Positions 41,067 through 50,012 of a stretch of DNA of 64,000 nt are shown here, piece by piece. The notes below the pieces were generated by a model that did not search any database, was not told the DNA's origin, and saw only the letters and a list, made by a program, of their open reading frames with translations. Position 1 is the stretch's first letter; each line of letters begins with the position of its first letter. Source of the DNA: Cryptosporidium bovis (lineage: Eukaryota; Apicomplexa; Conoidasida; Eucoccidiorida; Cryptosporidiidae); NCBI GenBank assembly GCA_009768925.2, contig VHIT02000051.1, forward strand, positions 5,498 to 69,497. The letters are read 5' to 3'. Made by a program: the position numbers and the translations under genes.

Positions 41067-41437
41067 CTTCGTTTACTTTCTCTTCTTAAAATCACTAGCT
41101 CGTGGCTCTGAGCTACTGAGACGAATAAAAACTCCACGTCTAAGCGCAAAGTGTCTTACACTACAATGGCGAGTTACCGCTTCGTATATTTACCGCCTAA
41201 CTTATTTGCGAAGAGTAAACATGCATTGCAATTATGGAAATGAAAAACCTGTTGTGAAGAAATGGTATTTTTAGAGTAATAAAAGTGGCTAAACACCAAT
41301 TAACTCAAATTTATCTGAGACCAGTTATACCTTTTGATTTATATTTAAAGTAAACAATATATTTCCAATATTTCAAGCTTTCTCCGCGCCAACTAATAGA
41401 TTAATATTTTAGATCCTATATTAATGAACAAATAGCA
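41067..41437. promoter_or_regulatory. divergent promoter, RPS18 / GYF gene, with TTACCGC repeat
   Basis: 371 bp between divergent genes. TTACCGC occurs at 41174-41180 and 41190-41196 (16 bp period), 108-130 bp upstream of RPS18. A CCGCGCC lies near 41384-41391 on the GYF side. No gene seen in the gap. Confidence 0.5.
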
Positions 41438-43018
41438 ATGCAGATAAAATCAGAAAGAAATGACTACATAATTGATTTCTCAATATTTTTTGATTCTGTT
41501 CTTATTTCAATCGATGATGAGAATTGTCTCAATTGTAAATTTTTTTCGCTTGAAATTGATATAGAGCCTTCACTTGCACATAGCATTGATTACATTGAGA
41601 ATAGTAAGGTTGATGAATTTATAAATAACTACGACTTTTATCTTAACGAAAATGAATCAAATACCAGGTTCCAGACTAAATGGTTTCAGATCAGTGAACT
41701 CCCACTAAAAACCACATTCGATATTTTTTATAGTGATCACCATCAAAGTATTCGTGAGTGTACAATCAATCAAAGTGTAAAATGCTCTTCAATACTGCCA
41801 TCTTGGATGATTGATATATATACTAATTTTTATAATAATTTAAATATTTCGAGAAGCTTCAACGATTTTCTGCTTTCCGTAATTCAACTGAGAATTACTA
41901 TTTTGGGTTTCAGTAGGTCAAATCATTTTGAAATATCTCAAATAGGGGAATGTTTGATTAAGCTAAATGAAGACCAATTGTTATCCAGTAAAAACTTCCT
42001 ATTTATTAACAAAATACACGAGAGTTCTTTCGTTCTTAACATTAACGATTCCCAGATTGATAACTTTACAATAGGAGTATTGAAATGTTTTTTTGAATAT
42101 ATTCCAACAATCTCAGAAATAAGCAATAACCCAAATAAGAATTACTCGGATGAGGCAAGCTCTATTTTTGAATGTCGGTTCTCGAGAGAGAATTTACCAT
42201 CTGGTAATAAAAACCTAAAACACTCTAATATTACCATTAAAGAGTGTAGCATGGATAACTGTGATTTTATCCCCTTGCAATGGGAATACCTAGATGACAA
42301 TGGGGAGGTAAGGGGACCATATAACAGTATAATAATAATGAGTTGGGTAATAAAGGGTTATTTCTCAAATATTAGTAAATTAAGACTATTTTCCGCAGGA
42401 AATAGTAGTTCAGATAATGAAACTCATTCAAAAACATTTGGAGAATTTAGATCACTTTCTGAACACATTGAACTAATTAAATCAGATGTATCGAGACTAT
42501 TTCCAAATTCTGAGAAAAACTTACAGTATAAGCTTTTACAAACAAATAACTCTTACAGTTTGGAGGATAAATCATACCAAGGAAATAGCACTTATTCGAG
42601 TAAAACACAGTATGGTTCCGACAAATTAACTGGCAAACATTATATAGATTCGACAAAAAACGGTGGAAAATCATTTTTTATAAAGGAAATAGATGAAATT
42701 GAGTCAATAAAGGAGCAATTAATGAAAATTGAGACGGAATTCCATAATAAAATTAAAAAAAAAACCTCAGAATGTAAGGAAGAAACAGAAAATATATTTT
42801 GCACTAACCCTGTAGATAAAAATCTGTCAAAGAGAGATCAAGTTATTGAGTTTGCAACGAGGAACGTTTTTAGACAGAGAAATAACCTCACATTTAAAAG
42901 GTGGTGTGCCGAGTTTGGGTCTGACTTAGTGTCAGAAGCCTGTGCAATCAGAATTCAGCGAACATTTAGAAAATATAAGAGAAGAAAAAATAATACTTAT
43001 ATATCAAATGTTTCATAA
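41438..43018 (+). CDS. GYF-domain protein
   Basis: A GYF domain lies at about 277-315 (WEYLDDNGEVRGPYNSIIIMSW...GYF), a fold that binds proline-rich peptides, often in splicing or mRNA decay factors. The N-terminal ~250 residues include an ordered beta-rich segment (about 140-235) that could be a C2-like domain, not recognised with confidence. The C-terminus is basic with an IQ-like IRIQRTFRKYKRRK. Between 330 and 430 it is Ser/Lys-rich. 526 aa, no intron. Partner and pathway are unknown. Confidence 0.72.
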   Translation: MQIKSERNDYIIDFSIFFDSVLISIDDENCLNCKFFSLEIDIEPSLAHSIDYIENSKVDEFINNYDFYLNENESNTRFQTKWFQISELPLKTTFDIFYSDHHQSIRECTINQSVKCSSILPSWMIDIYTNFYNNLNISRSFNDFLLSVIQLRITILGFSRSNHFEISQIGECLIKLNEDQLLSSKNFLFINKIHESSFVLNINDSQIDNFTIGVLKCFFEYIPTISEISNNPNKNYSDEASSIFECRFSRENLPSGNKNLKHSNITIKECSMDNCDFIPLQWEYLDDNGEVRGPYNSIIIMSWVIKGYFSNISKLRLFSAGNSSSDNETHSKTFGEFRSLSEHIELIKSDVSRLFPNSEKNLQYKLLQTNNSYSLEDKSYQGNSTYSSKTQYGSDKLTGKHYIDSTKNGGKSFFIKEIDEIESIKEQLMKIETEFHNKIKKKTSECKEETENIFCTNPVDKNLSKRDQVIEFATRNVFRQRNNLTFKRWCAEFGSDLVSEACAIRIQRTFRKYKRRKNNTYISNVS

Positions 43019-43814
43019 TTCTTAGAGATTAAGTGTTAAAGGTCGTAATATCAACAATAACGTTCGAAAATTAAAAACTGGAGCGGTTTATCCGAGTAGA
43101 AAGTGCAAAATATCGCTTACATCTAAAGACACATTCATGTGTTGCCAAATATCCAAATTTTTATGAATTAACCGGAAATATTACTCAAATATTCCACTAA
43201 ACACAATAATTTCAAGTTAGAATTTACTTTGATGAATAAAATGACCTATTACACTAGATACTGAAAAAATTTTCTTTTTTAGACGACTTACCATGTCCAA
43301 AATCTGCTATTAAAGGAGACAATATACTAGTATTCAACGAAATAGTTATTATAAGGGCAATAAATATTTTCACTTCATTCTACTGTAGTGTAAATACGGC
43401 AATAAATTAGGATTCAAGATATTCAAGGAATACATTGTAGTGTTATCTGCAAAATCAAAAACAAATAATCCTTTGTAACATTCAAAAGATGAAAACTGTC
43501 TAGTTAGGACCAATCAGACGGGCATGGTGTAGAATGATATTTCATTAAAGTTCGTGTGAGAGTGCACTGCAATTTTACAGTCTGATATTTTGAAAATTCT
43601 GGAAGTTGTCTTATTTTTCGAGACAAATTAGAAAACTGGGTTAAAAAATATATTTTTTCATAATCACAAAAAATAGCTATGTTTAATGTCATATAGAACT
43701 TCACAACCACTTCATAAATAAATATTTATTTGCTAAGTATTTCTTTTTAGCATCGAGCTTCTCGCGCGTTCAATCGACTTCACAAAATTGTTTCTTTTTT
43801 ATTGCATATAAAAA
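43019..43814. other. intergenic region, GYF gene / eIF3j
   Basis: 796 bp with no supported coding region on either strand. A minus-strand open frame at 43504-43710 has no resemblance to a protein family. A GC-containing TCTCGCGCGTTC at about 43759-43770 lies close to the eIF3j start and may be its promoter element. An unannotated non-coding transcript cannot be excluded. Confidence 0.45.
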
Positions 43815-44541
43815 ATGAATAATTGGGGTAAGTTGTCAAATATTAAGAATGTTCGTTATTTTAACTTAAGTAGGAAATTCTAACTCTGTGACAAGGCCTT
43901 CTGATGTTCCTGTAGTTGATAATTGGGAAGATTTACTCAACAGCGATGAAGAATCAAATGAAATTACGAATAAAATTCCCGAAAAATCGAGCATCCTGTG
44001 TAATGAATCACGTGATTCCAAAAATCATGTTTACAAAAATGAGTTTGAAAATGAAAGAAGACGCCAAGAACTCGTTGAGGAAATGGATGGAAGTGCAATG
44101 GACGATTTATTCGATGGATTTGTTGATAACCGCAAGCTTTCTGGAAATAAGAGCATAAATAACAATGCAACTCAAATAATGAGCAATATTAACCAGCAAC
44201 AAGACTTTTTTAGTCAAATCAATCTTAACACATACGGGAAGGTTGAATCAACAGCATTTAAAATAGCGGATTGCATTCGACCGGCCATTGCAAAAAGTCC
44301 AGCATGGTTAAGGTTTATTGATATATGTTTAAACGAAATATTTCCAAAATTAGATATCAAGGATTTAAAAACTATCAAAAAAAAGATTGACAATCAGCTA
44401 TCAATTAGGGAAAAGGAAGAGAGAGAGAAATCTCAACAAAAAAAGAAACCTAACGACATTGTTAGTTTATCGAGGAACTTCAGGGAAGAATTGGATATTT
44501 TTGATGGTGTAGATTCGCTTGATGAATCTGATGACTATTGA
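43815..44541 (+). CDS. translation initiation factor eIF3 subunit j
   Basis: eIF3j (yeast HCR1) binds the 40S decoding centre and aids initiation and ribosome recycling. Exon 1 is 43815-43827 (ATG plus ten bases) and exon 2 is 43874-44541, after a 46 bp intron with GTAAGT donor, phase 1; the join gives MNNWGNSNSVTRPSD. The 226-residue protein has an acidic N-terminus starting with a Trp-Glu-Asp motif (NWEDLLNSDEE), a central FKIADCIRPAI-type helix pair and the eIF3j C-terminal region with DLKTIKKKIDNQLS and a Lys-rich then acidic tail. Length is close to the human protein (258). Confidence 0.83.
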
Positions 44542-44579
44542 ATAATACATTATTCTCGAGTTCCTTCTTTTACTTTATT

Positions 44580-44587
44580 TTCCCGCC
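44580..44587. promoter_or_regulatory. E2F-like TTCCCGCC site
   Basis: TTCCCGCC, within TTTTCCCGCC, 46 bp upstream of the start codon at 44634 and 38 bp after the eIF3j stop. It matches the classical E2F consensus. Role inferred from position and motif. Confidence 0.45.
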
Positions 44588-44633
44588 ACCTCGACTTAAA
44601 ACTTAAGGTAAAAGGTTTAGCAAATTTTTCAAT

Positions 44634-46076
44634 ATGGATAAGAATTTAATTGACCCGTCTATTTATTGCGAACCAGTTGAGGTCGAATCATGTACAAGAG
44701 ACTCCTCCTCTAGGATAGAAAGAATCCTAAGTGATGGGATACCCTTGTTTGCAGAGACAATCGGGTGTTTTTCTTCGAATGCAGAGAAATACTTTATTTA
44801 CACTTCAAATGATGAGTTAGAAGAAAGACTACAAAAAGACAGCCAGTTGTTAAATAATGTTGAGTGGGATGCAATTGAAGGTTCATTAGGTAACATTGCT
44901 AAACACCTAGAGGTTCTTTCAAATGTTACTTTTTGTATACAAAAAGCTTACTGTGACAATATTCAATATATAAATATCTCTCAATCCTATAAAATGATAA
45001 ATAATGAGAAATCAAAGTCGCTGTTCAGTAATGAGGCTTCAAAGAAAGAATTGCTGCTTGCAATATCAAAGAGAAAGAGTACACTGAGACCTTTAATTAA
45101 AGAAATAAACTTAGAAAGGGATATAATTCCCATACGTCTCCTTGCTCATTATGAAATACTGAATGCAATAAATGAGCTACTTCCGGTATGGAACATAAGT
45201 TTGTATCAGAACCTCAACGCTGAAACTCCAATTCATGAGTGTTCAAGTTCATTAACTTTACAAATAAGACTTACGCTTCCACCATTAAACCTACTGACAC
45301 AAAAATATGAGAAAAATTCGACAAAATTATGGACAAAAATAGCAAGTATTTGTTTCGAGGATTTAGTTTTGAGTTTATCATTTAACGATGCAACAAGTGA
45401 ACCAAATCTTCACTCTTTTAAGAGAAAAAAGTTCATGCGAGATTCTGTTTATATTAATGCCCCAGAAACTCTACTGAGTTTGATAGATAATGACTTTGAA
45501 CTGGATGTGAAATTTGAATTAGGTTCACTACTTGATTCATTTAATAAGAGTTCAATGGTAAATGAGAACTTGGTCATGCCACCATCAATAAAGAGCAAAC
45601 TATCAAAACAAATACATATTAGCCTTCGGAGAATTCATTGGAAGTTGATTGACAGGGCAATTTTTCACACACTAATTCAAGAACTTGTTAATATTCAGAA
45701 AGAGTCCAAAAACCATATCAATATTAGTAGCCTAGATTCAAACGAGTTCTCTTTCTCCATTGATTTGCAGATGCTCATAAATCAAGACGAAGCAAAAAAA
45801 GAAAAATTTCAAAATATATGTGTAACTCTTAAACAAAATAACGACCCTGAGAATGATTGCAACTTGAAAAGAAGTGAATCATTTGCAACAATGTTGCTCA
45901 GGGAAGCATTTTTGGAAGTATGGAATGAATATCTAGAGCTAAATTTTGTTGGCTTATCAGATAAGTTTGAAGATTATTCCTCCTCAAGTGTAAAGTCAAG
46001 CATAATACTTGACACGTGGATTTTGAAATTACAAAAATATGCAAATTTAGCGCATGTCCCACTCTTACCCGAGTAA
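44634..46076 (+). CDS. unknown protein, 480 aa
   Basis: I do not recognise a family. The sequence is ordered and leucine/isoleucine-rich throughout, with several helices (about 65-130, 145-190, 300-360) and a beta-rich middle (about 200-290). No signal peptide, membrane segment or zinc motif. The helical/beta pattern vaguely recalls a Mediator head subunit, but I see no motif that would support it. The start has an E2F-like site 46 bp upstream. No intron. It is likely a real gene because of its length and codon use. Confidence 0.7.
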   Translation: MDKNLIDPSIYCEPVEVESCTRDSSSRIERILSDGIPLFAETIGCFSSNAEKYFIYTSNDELEERLQKDSQLLNNVEWDAIEGSLGNIAKHLEVLSNVTFCIQKAYCDNIQYINISQSYKMINNEKSKSLFSNEASKKELLLAISKRKSTLRPLIKEINLERDIIPIRLLAHYEILNAINELLPVWNISLYQNLNAETPIHECSSSLTLQIRLTLPPLNLLTQKYEKNSTKLWTKIASICFEDLVLSLSFNDATSEPNLHSFKRKKFMRDSVYINAPETLLSLIDNDFELDVKFELGSLLDSFNKSSMVNENLVMPPSIKSKLSKQIHISLRRIHWKLIDRAIFHTLIQELVNIQKESKNHINISSLDSNEFSFSIDLQMLINQDEAKKEKFQNICVTLKQNNDPENDCNLKRSESFATMLLREAFLEVWNEYLELNFVGLSDKFEDYSSSSVKSSIILDTWILKLQKYANLAHVPLLPE

Positions 46077-46082
46077 AGGCAA

Positions 46083-46106
46083 ATATATATATATATATAT
46101 ATATTT
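46083..46106 (+). repeat. (AT)12 microsatellite
   Basis: Twelve uninterrupted AT units start six bases after the stop of the gene ending at 46076. Likely variable between isolates. Confidence 0.9.
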
Positions 46107-46232
46107 ATTTATTTGTTTATTTACGTATTGTCCTGAAGAATGAATACAAATGTATATTTTTTCTGGTGTTTATTATGATTAGTTATAAGAGTAACAATTA
46201 CCAAACATTTTATTTGTAATTTTTTTTGTTTC

Positions 46233-47459
46233 ATGAGCAGTCTAATTTGTCCCGAAATAAGAAACCCCAGTTCCGATTTAGAATCAGAGGGTTGTATGAC
46301 CTTAAAACCGAACCTAGTTGCGATAAATTGCTTTGGCACTGATGTTGATCTTTCAAACATCATTTTCTCGAGTGGCTACACGCCACTGAGGTTCATTGCA
46401 GTTAGCAAAGGGTTTCTTCTCCTATATTATTCTGACCCATTCACTGCAATTATGGCAGCATGGTTCTTCGAAATTAAAGGCATACCTACTGCTACACTTA
46501 CCGGATGGTCACTGTTTCGCATTTGTGGCCCTACTACAACTAATGAAATAATAAGAAACTTTCCTTTTAGACGACAATGTGTGTCATTTTGCAAACATAA
46601 AGGAACCTTTTCATGGATTGCAATTCACGGAATTCATTCAAGGGAATCGATAATGAAGTCAATTAGAGACAAGGGATGGAGTATTATTGAAACACTTAAC
46701 GACAGAAACTTTTTGGATGTAATTGAAATGATGGAAATGTGTAGTGTGAAGGAAACAATTTACTTAAAAACGAATTTAGAATATCTTTTCGTCAAATTTC
46801 TCGAAAAAAAATCAACTAACTCGATTTGCTTCATTCAAAGCACTGACCAATTTAAGTGCCAACAAAAACTAATTCTTTTATCTAGATGTTCGAGGTTACC
46901 AACCAATATCGAGTCTAATAGTGTGATTTTACCGAAGGAGGTTTCAAAAAAAACTGTAAATCAGTTCGATAAATATTCTCTACTTGCAATAAGGAAATGT
47001 CTATATAATATCCCTATTTTTTTGGAGGCATGTTTACCAAATAATTCACTTTCCACGCTTAAGACGGAGTACTATCCATCTGTTTTAGGAAACAAACCTC
47101 AAAGTGATTTATTAGGAAGTACATATTTACCTTTACACTCAAAAGGTGAAATCATTGAAAACACAAGCAATAAAAATAACTCTAAAAAATACATTAATAC
47201 ATATGATATATTTGTTTGTATGTTAAGAGTCGTATTTATAGAAATAATTAATCAATTAAAATCTAGAATTGAAAATGGAAATAAATATCCTAGCATTTCT
47301 GAAATAAAAAAAGTATGGTTAGATAGATTCGGAATTGAAGCTGATATTTTTTGTCTCCTTCATATTGCAGGACTTAACGAGGAGTTTAGCGAAATTTATG
47401 AAAACGTGATCACAAATTGTCCAAAAAAAACTTATCCTTTAACCAAGGATGGCAGATAA
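46233..47459 (+). CDS. unknown protein, 408 aa
   Basis: Not recognised. Residues ~20-90 have an RRM-like beta-alpha-beta rhythm (IIFSSGYTPLRFIAVSKGFLL... then LYYSDPFTAIMAAWFFE), and a second possible unit follows at ~115-165, but RNP motifs are absent. The C-terminal half is helical, with a segment around FVCMLRVVFIEIINQL. No signal peptide or membrane helix. Start is the ATG at 46233, 157 bp after the upstream gene. Same strand as its neighbours; no intron. Confidence 0.68.
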   Translation: MSSLICPEIRNPSSDLESEGCMTLKPNLVAINCFGTDVDLSNIIFSSGYTPLRFIAVSKGFLLLYYSDPFTAIMAAWFFEIKGIPTATLTGWSLFRICGPTTTNEIIRNFPFRRQCVSFCKHKGTFSWIAIHGIHSRESIMKSIRDKGWSIIETLNDRNFLDVIEMMEMCSVKETIYLKTNLEYLFVKFLEKKSTNSICFIQSTDQFKCQQKLILLSRCSRLPTNIESNSVILPKEVSKKTVNQFDKYSLLAIRKCLYNIPIFLEACLPNNSLSTLKTEYYPSVLGNKPQSDLLGSTYLPLHSKGEIIENTSNKNNSKKYINTYDIFVCMLRVVFIEIINQLKSRIENGNKYPSISEIKKVWLDRFGIEADIFCLLHIAGLNEEFSEIYENVITNCPKKTYPLTKDGR

Positions 47460-47853
47460 ATAACTGATCCTTTAAATATTTGTGATATTACGTGTTTTAA
47501 TGGAGGTATACACAACTATTGAAAATTATTTTTCATTTGTGAAGTATCAGATAGTTTAAAAAACCCGTTACTAGTATTCAAAAAATCTTTTTTAAACTGC
47601 CACTGTTACATTAAATATTTAAAGTTTAAGTGTTAATTATAAATTTGTAGCAATGAAATGGTCAAAATAAAATTTGTATGTGGATTTTACGTAGCAGAAA
47701 CAGAAGTTAATACCAATTAATTAAATGGTACGCAAGAAAATAATTAAATTGAAATATTTCATTTAGGTATTCATTTTTTTTAATGAAAATTATCTTTAAA
47801 GTATTTTCAGCTTTTAGTTAGCGCAATTTACTTAAAAAATCGGTTCAAAATCT
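47460..47853. other. intergenic region upstream of thioredoxin-fold gene
   Basis: 394 bp, very AT-rich. I see no gene, RNA or repeat. Confidence 0.5.
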
Positions 47854-49176
47854 ATGAGTTTAATAGATATTTTCGTATCATTTACATCCAAAACATTGAA
47901 TAAATTTACCCTAAACAAACAATTTTCTTCTAAAATCCCATTTATAACCTTTACAGAGAAATTAAATTCCTTAAGAAAAGAGGTTACATTTGTAGGTGCA
48001 ATTATTATCACACTTACGGGAACCTCTTATTTTCAAAATAAAGGAAGTAATGGGGCGAAAGAAACCAAAAGTTCGCTTTTAAATGGTATTAAGAACTTTA
48101 TTGCTAACATTTACAGTGGTTCTTTTTATTTTATTAAAGAAAAGAATAAGAAAATCTTTAAAAAAATTTTAAATATCGAGCAGTTTAAAGCGTTTAAGAG
48201 AATAGACAAAAGTAGTATGTACCTATTGAATACTCTGAACAAAATGACTAATAATAAAGTATTAATTCCTTATGGCTCTATTGTTGAATCTAACAATAAG
48301 CCTTCTGAAACAAACGAGGACACATCTTCTTTTCCAGGTCAAATTATGACATTCCCAGGTCCAAGATATGAAAAAACAAATCACGAAAGAACAAATATGG
48401 TAATTGATATTTCATCAAAAAATTTTGAGAAAATATTTGGCCATACTGATGATAGAAATCCCCTACTAATTATGTATTATGAGCGGAACTGTTTCATGTG
48501 TTTTTTGATAAGGCCGTTTATAAATACGCTTGCACAAAAACTAGAAAAACTAACTCCCATCAGGTTTGCGAGAGTAAACATAGATGAAATTGGTATAAAT
48601 ACTGGTTCTCTACATATTTCTGCAACACCTACATTTGTTATGTATTATGGAAAAGATAAGTTTATTAAATGGAATGAATACAAACCCGGAGAAATAATAG
48701 ACTTATTATTTAGAGAAATAGAAGATGCTAATCAAAACGACATTAAAAAAATCTATAATGAGTTAAAGGGTCTAGAACAAAAGATTTATACAAGATTTCG
48801 ATTATTCGGTTTAATACTAACATGGAAAATATACCTTGTTGAAATGACAACACTATTATCTAGTGAAAGAAGTTTTAATGAAGATCATATTAAAAAGTTT
48901 AGGGAACTTCAAGAAATGACGAACAAATTCTTGGAAAATTTGGAAACAGATTTAAGTGATGAAACTGAACAACAAAATATTGATAATGAAGGTGAATGGA
49001 TCAAAAATATCGAGCTAAAGAGTTCATGTATAGAAGAGATATTTACAAAGTGCGTCTTTGAAGATATGGAAAGATCAGACACTCTCGAAGAGAATATTGA
49101 CTACATGAAGCGTGAATTAAAAGAAATAATGGTAGATTATGATATATTGGTTGGAATAATGAAAAAATCCAATTAA
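47854..49176 (+). CDS. thioredoxin-fold membrane-associated protein
   Basis: A thioredoxin-like domain spans about 180-290. The redox pair is C213-F-M-C216 (in RNCFMCFLIRP) in place of the usual CGPC, and the cis-proline loop SATPTFVMYY is intact. An N-terminal hydrophobic segment at ~48-64 (VTFVGAIIITLTG) after a basic, Ser/Phe-rich leader may anchor or target it; a second hydrophobic stretch follows the domain at ~310-330. The C-terminal ~100 residues are acidic coiled coil. The unusual CFMC motif makes substrate unclear; it may act in oxidative folding or the mitochondrion-related organelle. Its stop codon abuts that of the next gene. Confidence 0.72.
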   Translation: MSLIDIFVSFTSKTLNKFTLNKQFSSKIPFITFTEKLNSLRKEVTFVGAIIITLTGTSYFQNKGSNGAKETKSSLLNGIKNFIANIYSGSFYFIKEKNKKIFKKILNIEQFKAFKRIDKSSMYLLNTLNKMTNNKVLIPYGSIVESNNKPSETNEDTSSFPGQIMTFPGPRYEKTNHERTNMVIDISSKNFEKIFGHTDDRNPLLIMYYERNCFMCFLIRPFINTLAQKLEKLTPIRFARVNIDEIGINTGSLHISATPTFVMYYGKDKFIKWNEYKPGEIIDLLFREIEDANQNDIKKIYNELKGLEQKIYTRFRLFGLILTWKIYLVEMTTLLSSERSFNEDHIKKFRELQEMTNKFLENLETDLSDETEQQNIDNEGEWIKNIELKSSCIEEIFTKCVFEDMERSDTLEENIDYMKRELKEIMVDYDILVGIMKKSN

Positions 49177-49596
49177 CTACTGAAAATAAATATTTATTCC
49201 TAAGTTGTTAAAGTATTCTTCTTCCGGCATGTCAGACTTCGTGATATGACTCAATTCTGAATCAAAGTGGTCAAATATAGGTCTAATATATATTTTTACT
49301 CCAAAAATGTTCAACTCGTTATATTGTAAAGATTTTTGAGAAAATCTATTATTTCTAAATAATACAAAATAAATATCATTATCTTCTCCCACAAGGTTAT
49401 TTATCCAATGATCAATTGGACCTATTTCAAGTTCTAATATTGGTCTTATTAAACTAATAAACTTTCTTGGAAATCCAGAAATAGCTACCCAACGCCCACT
49501 TTCACATCTAATATTATCAATACTGTATTTTGAATATATTTCTTTTGTTGTATCTTCCTCATAACACCTCCTTGGAATTAATGATTCTTTATTCAT
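49177..49596 (-). CDS. NUP35/NUP53-like RRM protein
   Basis: The 139-residue protein has one RRM-like domain (about 35-110) of the nucleoporin NUP35/NUP53 type: WVAISGFPRKFISLIRPIL then a central IYFVLFRNNRF strand and NIFGVKIYIRPI, comparable to the MPPN RRM (WVTVFGFP...IMIGVKP). The typical FG and C-terminal membrane helix of full-length NUP35 are absent, so this is a minimal version or a diverged relative. Start is the ATG at 49596. It converges exactly with the thioredoxin-fold gene: the stop codons are adjacent. Confidence 0.6.
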   Translation of the reverse strand: MNKESLIPRRCYEEDTTKEIYSKYSIDNIRCESGRWVAISGFPRKFISLIRPILELEIGPIDHWINNLVGEDNDIYFVLFRNNRFSQKSLQYNELNIFGVKIYIRPIFDHFDSELSHITKSDMPEEEYFNNLGINIYFQ

Positions 49597-49899
49597 CCTC
49601 GAAATATATACAGCGCAATAGTCATAATCCCGTTATTTTTTACGATTCAAGAGTGAAAGTTGTGTGTTAGTACTTAACTTTGCAACAATCAATAACCTAA
49701 ATATTATAGAAATATGATATACACGCAGTATAAAGTTAAACTACCCCTATTTGGTAATTTAGTGAAACGGAATTCCCTCTAAAATATCGTTCACTTCATT
49801 AAACTAACGAAAGTCTCAGGAAACCGAAAAACTAAGGAACAATGAGGGTTAAAATAAGAAAATGTTTACTTTTTAACTCGCCACCCCGTCACGAGGCGC
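49597..49899. other. intergenic region before tRNA-Arg
   Basis: 303 bp between the NUP35-like start and the tRNA. A GC-rich stretch at 49879-49899 leads into the tRNA. No gene seen. Confidence 0.5.
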
Positions 49900-49972
49900 G
49901 GCCCCGTCGTCTAATGGATATGACGTTGGTCTTCGGAACCAAAGGTTGTGGGTTCGAGTCCCATCGAGGTCG
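49900..49972 (+). tRNA. tRNA-Arg (anticodon TCG)
   Basis: A 73-base cloverleaf: acceptor strand 49900-49906, D arm from 49909, anticodon stem TTGGT/ACCAA around loop CTTCGGA with anticodon TCG (reads CGA), T arm GTGGG-TTCGAGT-CCCAT, and discriminator G at 49972. No intron and no encoded CCA. The internal Pol III A box (TCGTCTAATGG) and B box (GGTTCGAGTCC) are present. The fifth acceptor pair is C-A rather than a Watson-Crick pair; the second is G-U. Identity is firm from the anticodon and general arginine-tRNA resemblance. Confidence 0.92.
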
Positions 49973-49975
49973 CTC

Positions 49976-49980
49976 TTTTT
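49976..49980 (+). terminator. Pol III T5 terminator
   Basis: Five T residues begin four bases after the tRNA, the usual RNA polymerase III stop signal. Confidence 0.75.
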
Positions 49981-50012
49981 ATTGTAAAAGAACACTTGCA
50001 CATTGAACTGCA

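Noticed and set aside
43504-43710. Minus-strand open frame of 68 codons
   Set aside because: Isolated in an AT-rich gap and without any recognisable motif.
44634-46076. Mediator subunit MED17
   Set aside because: Only a vague resemblance in helix/strand order; no diagnostic motif.
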